A stretch of DNA of 64,000 nucleotides, taken from NCBI RefSeq assembly GCF_937616625.2, contig NC_065577.1:28161501-28225500 (forward strand). Direction: 5' to 3'. Both the position numbers and the translations under genes were made by a program. The DNA is from Mercurialis annua (taxonomy: Eukaryota; Streptophyta; Magnoliopsida; Malpighiales; Euphorbiaceae). Shown in pieces: positions 55,032 to 64,000 of this stretch. Within the stretch, counting starts at the first letter, position 1, and the number at the start of each line of letters is the position of its first letter. Under the pieces are notes generated by a model, which saw only the letters and a list, made by a program, of their open reading frames with translations, did no database searches and was not told the DNA's origin.

Positions 55032-57419
55032 TGTCACGACCCAAAATCTTGAGCCATGTCCGGCACTAGGAAATGGGTGTGGTAGCACTGAAACCCGTGG
55101 CAAGCCTATGATTCACTATATTTTTCCGGAAACGAGAATAAATCATATTAAAGCGTTTTCAGAGAACTTGTTTAAACAAATACATCTATATCAAATCTCT
55201 TTTTGAAAAACACATACGAAACAAATCTTAGAAACCAGGGTCTTATAATGCGACACATCAATTCAACATTTTCCTATTTCATCTTATGCTAATACATAAA
55301 ACTCGAACAAATTCCACTCATGGGAAATTGGTAAAGAAATTAAACAGATAAGAATCGTGCTTCATATGAGATATGAACACACATTCACCATATCAGAGCT
55401 AATAGTCAAAATACCGTTTGACATCAAAACATATTCGTATACTTACATCTATCGACTACTGCAGCGTTAGAAAGTAAATCTCACTTCTGACCATACTTTC
55501 AAAGCCATTGCAGACTTCCGGAATAAGAATGAGTGAATATATATCACTAATGGGATTACTCAAAGTCAACATCGCATTTTAAAAAAACAAAACCAATATA
55601 TATGAAAATGTAATACATATTTCAAGCAATTGATCCATTGAAACCCTAATCTTATTCCTGAAACGCATTACCTATACTACTTATATTCATATCGTTTATT
55701 CTCACATCAGATCATATTATCCAAGTGGTATCATCTCTTAATCATCAAGTGTGGGTCCCGAGATAATTCACCGAGCCTGTAGCCCGAGATAATTCACCGA
55801 GTTAACTAATAGACCTAGGTCCCGAGATAATTCACTGAGCCCGTAGCCCGAGATAATTCAAAGAGCTTATCCTACGGTCAATTATATTCACATACTTTTT
55901 ATGAGGTACCATACATAACGACTCATTCACTTTTCATTCTGAGCCATATAATTTCCACTCTATATAGACCTATATATAGACGTCTAGACCATTACGACTC
56001 TGGTGATCACACAACCTATTGACACCCAATAGGTAGCTCGTTTCCCCCGGATCATATAGGAGTTGCTACAACTTATTAATCGATATTTCGATTCATAAAA
56101 TTCATATATATAACGAGAAAATAACGTATCATGCGATGCATTTTAGTACTAATATGTATGATAGCATAAAATAGTTATAGCTTATAATACGCAAAAGTAG
56201 TGTATACTCACGACTTGCTATCCATAGCCTTCGATAATTAGCAAGCGATGTCACGTTCTTTACGTTTCGAATCCCATTGATATTCGTCATATCGAGTCTA
56301 CGCAAATTCGATAATAGTACGAATTAATAACATTCTAGCTATAATTATTAATCTAAAAAACTATGTTTCCAGCCAACTTTGGCTATCGAAACCGCTTAAT
56401 TAATATAGCCTGAACTCAAAACAAATTGGACATTCCTATAGTCCGTAACAACTTCTACAAGTTTCATTTAGACTTGAACGTTATTCGACATCTCTAAGGT
56501 CTCCAAAATTTTGCTCAAAGTTAGCTTCTTAAAACGTCCTATTGATTTCATGTTTTTCGACCAACTTTGAGCTATTAAAACTATTACTTAGAGTAGTCCA
56601 AATTCTAAATAAAAATGACATTCCTAAAGTCGGAATGTCACCTACAATATTCCTTTTGACCTTAGTTTGAAAATAGTGTTCGGAAGTGTCGGAAACTAGC
56701 ACGGAAGTTGCTACCCCGTACAGTTTTTAAAAACTGCAGAATTAACCTTTACGGTCCGCTGTGTTTACAGCCAATTTTGCTGCTGTTCTGCCACTGTTAT
56801 GGCAGCAGCTATTCTGCACTTTTGTTTTCTGTTTTACAACGAATAAAACAATACCAAAACCGACTCATTCCAACATTCTGTTAGCTCAAAATCTTATTTC
56901 CAAATTTGCTACTTAAATACATTTTATCAATTATCAAAACAGTTTTTAAATTAATCAAAACACAACTAATTCATTTTTAAATCCAGCTTTTCCGAAGCCT
57001 ATATACTTTTCAACTTCGATAACTCATATATTACAGTTCTGACTCTTCATTTTATTTTATTGGCCCCTTTTCCCAAATTTTTTATATTTTTCAAAGTGCC
57101 TAACTAGTCAACTTTGAGCTAATAAACGACATGCTTAAAAATGTCTAAACCCCAAACAAATTATACATTCCTACTCTCGTATTGTAATAACCCGGAATTT
57201 TAAAAAATAAAATATTGGCACGTGTCTAATATTTTATTAGATGGGAGTAAGTAAATTAAATTTAAAGATAAATTTAATTTATAAGCGTTCCTAAAAGTAT
57301 ATTGTGGCAATAGGATTTAAAATTTAAATTTTAGAAATTTAAATTTTGTTATTTATATAGTTAACGGGGATAATATAAACTTATGAATTGGGTGCAGAAT
57401 AATTCACAAGTCCCGTGCG

Positions 57420-58820
57420 AATATTTTTGGTGTCAATGTTATCGGGATAATTTAAAAAGGTTATCGTGACAATTTGATAAAATTTGGGAGTAGAAATTTT
57501 ATCAAGCGCGGCCAATATAGGCCTAATAAATCGAAAATGATTTAATAAGAATAAAATATAAGTCGGATGAGAATAAAAATTATATTCTTATTCTTGTTAT
57601 ATTTTATTTGGTTTTTGGTAAAATTTTCACGGAATTCGAAAGTCGTTTCCGTTTAGGTTACAGACGACTAGTTTAGAAGTTGGTTTAAAGTGCATGATTG
57701 AACTAGTACTAAACGTCACTGTAGCCAAATCTATATATATAACTCAAACATGAGTTAAATGGTTACACAAAACCATTTTTCTTTCTTTTGAAAGAAAGAA
57801 AAGAGCAGAAGCTCTCTGAGGCGACGACGAAGCTAGGGTTTCGACCCGTTCGTCCGTTTCTCGATTTTAACTTCGTTTTTTCGACGATTACTTGATTAAT
57901 CGAGGTATTAATCCCGTACTAAACGTTTATTTTGATATATTCTGATATATTTCGAATATATATTCGTTTATTAACGGTTACCGTATTGAATCGAACGTAT
58001 ACCTATTATTTCGAATATTTTTGGTGTCAATGTTATCGGGATAATTTAAAAAGGTTATCGTGAAAGAAAGAAAAGAGCAGAAGCTCTCTGAGGCGACGAC
58101 GAAGCTAGGGTTTCGACCCGTTCGTCTGTTTCTCGATTTTAACTTCGTTTTTTCGACGATTACTTGAGTAATCGAGGTATTAATCCCGTACTAAACGTTT
58201 ATTTTGATATATTTTGAATATATATTCGTTTATTTACGAATACCGTATCGAATCGAACGTATACCTATTATTTCGAATATTTTTGGTGTCAATGTAATCG
58301 GGATAATTTAAAAAGGTTATCGTGAAAATTTGATAAAATTTGGGAGTAGAAATTTTATCAAGCGCGGCCAATATAGGCCTAATAAATCGAAAATGATTTA
58401 ATAAGAATAAAATATAAGTCGAATGAGAATAAAAATTATATTCTTATTCTTGTTATATTTTATTTGGTTTTTGGTAAAATTTTCACGAAATTCGAAAGTC
58501 GTTTCCGTTTAGGTTACAGACGACTAGTTTAGAAGTTGGTTTAAAGTGCATGATTGAACTAGTACTAAACATCACTGTAGCCAAATCTATATATATAACT
58601 CAAACATGAGTTAAATGGTTACAGAAAACCATTTTTCTTTCTTTTGAAAGAAAGAAAATAGCAAAAGCTCTCTGAGGCGACGATGAAGCTAGGGTTTCGA
58701 CCCGTTCGTCCGTTTCTCGATTTTAACTTCGTGTTTTTGACGATTACTTGAGTAATCGAGGTATTAATCCCGTACTAAACGTTTATTTTGATATATTTTG
58801 ATATATTTCGAATATATATT
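57420..58820 (+). repeat. Tandem duplication of the LTR promoter region
   Basis: Three consecutive segments start with CGAATATTTTTGGTGTCAAT: about 57419-58014 (full, ~595 bp), 58015-58273 (middle deleted, ~259 bp) and 58274-58820 (full). The full units each contain the CTATATATATAACTC promoter-like site and the GAAGCTAGGGTTTCGACCC block; the short unit lacks the promoter-like site. Confidence 0.9.
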
Positions 58821-58893
58821 CGTTTGTATACGTGTTAGGAGCGGAAAAACGAGGTCAAAAGCACGTCGGAACGGCCCGGGAATTGATTTTCCC

Positions 58894-59015
58894 GCGCCCG
58901 CACAGGCCGGCGGCGCGCCCGCACAGGCCGGCGGCGCGCCCGCACAGGCCGGCGGCGCGCCCGCACAGGCCGGCGGCGCGCCCGCACAGGCCGGCGGCGC
59001 GCCCGCAGGCCGGTG
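58894..59015 (+). repeat. 21-bp GC-rich minisatellite
   Basis: CCCGCACAGGCCGG recurs at 58897, 58918, 58939, 58960 and 58981, with a sixth truncated unit at 59002. The units also contain GGCGCGCC. It is almost pure G+C in AT-rich surroundings and sits in the LTR position where other subfamilies have their stem-loop arrays. Confidence 0.95.
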
Positions 59016-62000
59016 GCTCGCCTACATTGATAATTCCTCGAACGCATACGTTGGGACGTTGTCGGACTCTGACGGGGGGCGATTCTGAGGGGTTTTCGCC
59101 TAGTAACTAGAGATGTTTTCCGACCGAACCTAAAATGTTTTAAAGAAATGTTTTATACCCAAACCTAAGTGCTTTTAAAATGAGATTTTAAAAGTAAAGT
59201 TAAACGTTTAAAAAAGACTTTAAAAGAGTTAAAGTCGACGTTTAACCGGTTTAAAAGATTTAGCAAACGATGTTGCTAAATAATTGGTATACGACTATGA
59301 ATTGATTTGGCAATCAAGTCTATACTATTATATGATTTAATTAGGTATTGCTATACCTAAAAGGACTTTTAGATAGAAGTCTAAACGTTTTCTTAAGGTG
59401 AAAACGATTCAAATGGTTTTTAAAGAGAAAGAGACCATACGTGCTATATGTTATATGAATGGAATGATTAAATTAAACCTAGGTTTCAGAACCTAGATGT
59501 TTATGCCAGAAATGGGTATTGATGTATTGTTTTGTGTGTTTTGTATGTTTGATCCGACTAGCTGTCCAGCAGTCAGACCAGGACTCAGGAGAGTCTGTCA
59601 CACAAACTGTGGTGTTAAGTAGTAACTTAGCAGTACTGTGAGTTTACGTGTTTACTTTTGAATATCAGTATTCAATTATTTTAATTCCATAAATCGCAGT
59701 AGTATAAACTAGCCAAGAGAGGTCCATTGGAACGAGCTACGTATTGGGCGGCAATAGGGTTGCGTGATCACCAACACCGATTTCTAGATGTACTTCTGTC
59801 AAGGTATAGAGGTATGTCTGTCGTGTAAGTCATTGGGAAAGTAAATGCCCTGACTTCACGGGTAAACCCTGAGACGACAGTAATACAATTACGGTCGCGG
59901 GTCAAACCGCTATGGCAGTTTCATGATTACGGTCCAAGTACCTGAGATACAGAAGTGGACGGCAGTGACTCAGGTCACGGTCCTTAGGCTGTTGTCTATA
60001 AGCTCGTAATACGAGTGTGTCTATTAGGGAAATTGTGGACTAGGGTTTCATATGGATCAATATATTGGTAATTTTTAATATATATAACTGTTTTATATAT
60101 ATCGTGTGATTTTAGTATTTACCTGTAAACTGTCTACTCACTCAGAAATATTTATATTTCTGACCCCGTTGTTGTTTCTCAATTTTCAGGAAACGAGCTT
60201 TGAGTTCAGTCGAGCTTCCACATCCCTTCTTCAGGAAAGCTCTTCTTTGGTAATGTACATAGGATTTTGTACTCTTAGTATGCTGCAATAGTATAAGTGT
60301 AATGTGCCAGCAGCCGTGCCACTAGTCCTCTGTTTAGATACTCTGATAGGATCTAGTGCACTTGTGTATATCTACTGGGTGGCTGCTTAGTGGCATATTG
60401 CATCTAGTTACCGAGTCGGCCTCGTGTGTTTTTGTGAGGGTCAAAAACAATATGTTTTTATACGCCGGCTATGTGTAACTGGTCCGCTGTGTATTTTAAT
60501 ATGTTTAATACCACCGTAGCGAGACGCAGAGGTGTCCGCATTATTTTATTAAACATATTAACTGTGGCGTGTGGTCGGGAACAGGGATGCATGTGTGTTA
60601 AGGCAAGCGAAAGATAAGTCCCTGGTTTCCAATAATCACCACGCTAGGTTTTCAGAAGGAAGCGAGGGTTGAGATAATAAGGTTATCCAACCAGTACTTG
60701 TGAAAACCACAATTTTCTTATATGTATAATTTTAGAAATGTGTTTGCGTTAAAAGAGAAAAGTTTTAGCGGTATTTTCTAAAAACGGATCGTACGCAAGG
60801 TAAGTTCCAATAACAATATTTGCGAAAAATTTCTAGAGGTTCTAGGCTTGCTACGGGTTTCGGAACAACCATTCCCATTCCCTAGCGCCGGTCCTGACTT
60901 GGATTAGGGTGGAATTTGGGCCGTGACACGTATATACCGTTTACATTAATCGTTACGGAGCGCACGAATTTTGACGAACATACGAGCGTCTGGTGGCTGC
61001 TGAAACAGCTCCCCTTGGGCTGTCTACTTCTGGGCAGAATTTGCCCAGCAGATTTCCAGCAACCTGCTTTTGTGAGTAGCCCTGTTCTTCTCACTAGAGC
61101 ATGCTGGTTCTGCTCTCCGGAGCAGAACGGCCACGTCTACCTCATAGTCTAACATACCGACTTCACATCCGACCACTTTTCTGACAATAAAACTGACTTT
61201 AAACCGACCAAAACGTAGCTCAAAATCAGCCCCTTGACATGCTTAAAAACAGTTTGTATGCTTAACTTTAACTCTACCAAAACTCAATCGAACTTCATCG
61301 AAACACATCAAACCTTCTTGAATCATATAATTCCAGAAATTACCTTGAGCTTCTTCATAAGGCTTATGGCCGAAGTGAATTACTCCAAGATTCACCATCA
61401 AACTTTAAATTCTTTACTCCAAAAAACATAACTAATCATCCTAGCACCAAGCAATATCTCAACATCAATATTCAGCTATAAAATCTAATTTCCTTTATCA
61501 AAATTCGATCATCTTTAACCATACAAATCATAAATTAAAGGCTTACCTTTCTTACCCTTTTCCTTACAATTGATTTGCTTCCATAAAAGTTGATTTTGAT
61601 GGAAAATGAGATACCTAGGAGATGAAGATGGCATTCGGCCATGAAGAAGAGAGGAAATGAGGTTTTGCATTTTTGTTGTTCTTATGAGAATGAGAAGGAT
61701 CATGATTTAATAAAATGGCTAAGTTCACTTTAGGCTTAATTTGGTTTAATTACATTTTAACTCAAATCCTTAATCAATCGTCGCGTCCAATTTATAAAAC
61801 GATTTCTTAAATTTACAAAAGCGTGACTAATTTATTAGTAATATTTCACATACCTTATCGTGAAAATTATCAACTCGGGCTTTCCATTTTTATTTATTTT
61901 ATTTTAATTCCCCTCAAATCAAATCTTCATAATAATAATTTTTCACTTAAATTATTATTGTTTTGATAAGTACGATAGACTTATTTTGGTCCAAATTCTT

Positions 62001-62096
62001 ATCAATTGACCTTAATCCTACGTTCTTAATATTAAATCCTTATAATTATGCCTCATAGCACTGTCCTTAATATTTCCAAAAGTGCGGGGTATTACA

Positions 62097-64000
62097 TTAA
62101 TGATGAGAAGTGTCATCACTCTAATTCGCAATTATACTAATATCTTATGGTATTTGATTTAATAGGAAAACGTTTGAAAGTGCCGACAGGCAAATTCAAA
62201 TGGATTTGAAACATAAGTAAACCAAACGGAAATTCATGTGACACCAATAATGAAATTATAACGAAGAGCAATAATAAATGAAAAGATCGTACTGAGATAG
62301 ATTAGTAGATAACATAGGATCGTACCTCATAATTAGAAAATGTGAAGGTAGTGATCGTTTAAGGTGAGTAAGTCATCTAAAGAATAAGAGGTGCAACGAT
62401 GATCAAAGATATATATAGTGGTGCATAGCCATCGACACTAAGGTGTATGGTTGAGATGGATAGTCATCACAATGATGTGTCTCGCGAAATGAAAATAAGT
62501 AAACCCTCAGGAGGACAAAGACATGAATCGACAACGCTTAGAAAAAAGCGCAAACAAGGTAAATGATCGATAGGGCTAATAAGCCATGTAGATATCGAAG
62601 GATGTGAAGGAATAGAAAGTGAAAACTCAACCAAAGGGCTGAGCTACAACACGAAGGTATCATTGGATAGATCGGAATGCGAGACAATAAGAAGGGATAC
62701 CTTTGACAAGGTAAAGAACTTGGAACGAGATGCCTATATCAAGGCATCCAAGTAAAAGAAAGTATAAGTACCAAAGATGGATGAAAGATGCAAGGACATT
62801 TATTAGAATAATCGATATAAAGGAGGTCTAGATGACCAAAGTAAATGAAATAAAAGTTGATAAAGGTAATCGAGGAAAGGAAATACGAGTGTTACTTGGA
62901 AAGTAACAAGAGGAATCTAGGGCTAAGGTATCATGGAAAAGAGACTCGATACACATCGAGTATTTCCAAGCAGGCATTCAACTGCATGAGACCTAGGAAG
63001 CCATGAAGTATGCGACCGGTATAAGGGACAAGTATTCCTAAATACCATAAGGCGTCGATAAGGATGCTGAGTGAAAAGTTGCATAAGTTTAACTGTAAAG
63101 ACAGCGGTTAATAAGTAAGGAGATCAGAGTGTTGCAGCAAAAGCGAAAGAGGAACAAGTAAACATGTACGTGATCAAGTACGAGTAAGGTAAAGGATGTC
63201 ATGAAAGATGACGTCGGACTTTGATAAACTCGAAGATCCATAAGATGCAGGAATAGGATAAAGATTCACCAAGGAATGGTACGACCTAACGAATGAGAGT
63301 TAGGATTGAAGTAGTGGTCTTAAGAATTATTCGAAGGAGGATTGATAGAACCGTACAGAAGGATAGTTCATGATGAATGTCAAAGGGAACAAAAGATTAT
63401 AGGACATAAGACAAGGAATTAGGGATAAGTAGTATGTGTTAAGTAATACTCCCTCTGTCCCATTCTAATTGAGAAAATTCTCATTGCACATTGTTAAAGA
63501 AATTTTAGTAACTTCACTTTTGTATCCTCATATTACATTAAATGTTTCACCACTATTAAAAAAAATGCTTTTAAAATGCATTAATTGATGAGGGTAAAAG
63601 AAGAAAAGTAGTGTGAAAAATATTCTATAAATAGAAGTTTTCAAATAGAATGGGACACCCAAAATAGAAAATTTGGTCAATTAGAATGGGACGGAGGGAG
63701 TAACACATTAAAAGATAAGAGATTTACGGATGAATGATCCTCGAGATAAGGTAAAAAGGTTAACCTTATACTCGATAAGAAGTGAAAAGTGTAAATGAAC
63801 ACTTTAGGAGATTAAGATGATGTCGAAAGTAGTTCGACTCTAATGTATAAGAATACGGAAAGTATAAGAATACAGAAAGTATTTCAGATAAAGACTATCT
63901 GAATTCTTTCTTCATAAGCTCAAACAACAGCATATGCAAGCAACTAACGATAGCGCATGTAAGCGACTTCCGGGTCAACTTTCGACGCTTTCGGGTTTCA
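62097..64000 (+). other. Continuation of the 47085 element's internal region
   Basis: After the nested solo LTR the purine-rich sense strand resumes and runs to the window end. Nothing resembling protease, RT, RNase H or integrase could be read in any frame. The 3' LTR is outside the window. Confidence 0.5.
63449..63700. mobile_element. Stowaway-like MITE
   Basis: 252 bp, termini CTCCCTCTGTCCCATTCTAA and GAATGGGACGGAGGGAG, TA at 63447-63448 and 63701-63702. Inserted in the purine-rich internal region. Confidence 0.95.

Larger units (their letters stand above)
57183..60928 (+). mobile_element. Solo LTR, GC-repeat subfamily
   Basis: A 3.75-kb LTR from TGTAATAACCCGG to GGGCCGTGACA with perfect CGTAT duplications (57178-57182 and 60929-60933). 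It contains a tandem duplication carrying the promoter (57420-58820), a GC-rich minisatellite (58894-59015), donor-like GTGAGT (59638), hairpin I (59740-59758), hairpin II (60143-60162) and acceptor-like TTTTCAGG (60183-60190). It is the youngest-looking insertion of this nest. Confidence 0.95.
55032..62096 (-). mobile_element. Solo LTR interrupted by another solo LTR
   Basis: Left part 55032-57182 and right part 60934-62096 make one 3.3-kb LTR from TGTCACGACCC to GGGGTATTACA. The flanks TTAGT (55027-55031) and TTAAT (62097-62101) form a duplication with one mismatch. Hairpin I at 56015-56033; GTCCCGAGATAATTCACCGAG repeats at 55745-55870; a CTGCTC/GAGCAG unit near 61104-61125. Hairpin II is lost. 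Confidence 0.9.

Noticed and set aside
58798..59110. Open frames with PAQAGG or HRPAAR repeats
   Set aside because: They arise on both strands from a 21-bp GC minisatellite inside an LTR; length 21 keeps every frame open. No start context or homology.

Overview
The window is AT-rich plant nuclear DNA, most probably from a eudicot. It consists almost entirely of nested, decayed transposable elements. The evidence is gypsy (Athila and Tat type) and copia polyprotein remnants, plant initiator-Met-tRNA primer binding sites, CTCCCTCCGTCCC Stowaway-like MITEs and an insertion with subterminal GCGACGGATTT palindromes. I found no intact host gene, no rRNA or tRNA gene, no CRISPR array and nothing bacterial. 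The species cannot be fixed from the sequence alone.

One LTR family dominates. In its sense orientation the LTR begins TGTAATA(A)CCC, ends GGGTCGTGACA, is about 2.4-3.9 kb long and makes 5-bp target duplications. Copies are: a solo LTR at 815-3212 (-); an element at 9594-15693 (+); an element at 16486-23796 (-); a solo LTR split between 25090-26055 and 32071-33575; an element at 37700-42989 (-); an element starting at 47085 (+) and running off the window; and solo LTRs at 49516-52249 (-), 55032-62096 (-) and 57183-60928 (+). The PBS sites at 53452 and 39089 fix the orientation. Internal regions are purine-rich on the sense strand, carry at most decayed gag and show no recognisable pol.

Region by region: 4240-7181 is a Tat-lineage gypsy remnant, with protease on the minus strand and an extra ORF in antisense on the plus strand. 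It is broken by a copia element at 7182-9392. Positions 9594-23796 hold two large-LTR elements. Positions 23797-37699 are one Athila element (two plus-strand LTRs, plus-strand ORF1/env-like gene) whose central gag-pol block is inverted. A split solo LTR with identical CTTAA duplications proves the inversion. A 1.2-kb CACTA-like element sits in the Athila RT. Positions 37700-47084 hold a minus gypsy element inserted into a minus copia element. Positions 47085-64000 form a nest up to four layers deep, with three Stowaway-like MITEs.

The least expected signal is inside the TGTAATA LTR family. Two RNA-type hairpins are conserved between copies, one with compensatory base changes. A splice-donor-like site and an acceptor-like site bracket them. 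Upstream is a position filled in each subfamily by a different array of short stem-loops (TGTGCG/CGCACA, CTGCTC/GAGCAG, a GC-rich 21-bp repeat). The unrelated Athila family carries an analogous CTTCTCGATCGAGAAG array in its LTR, and also inside its gag-pol where the protease should be.
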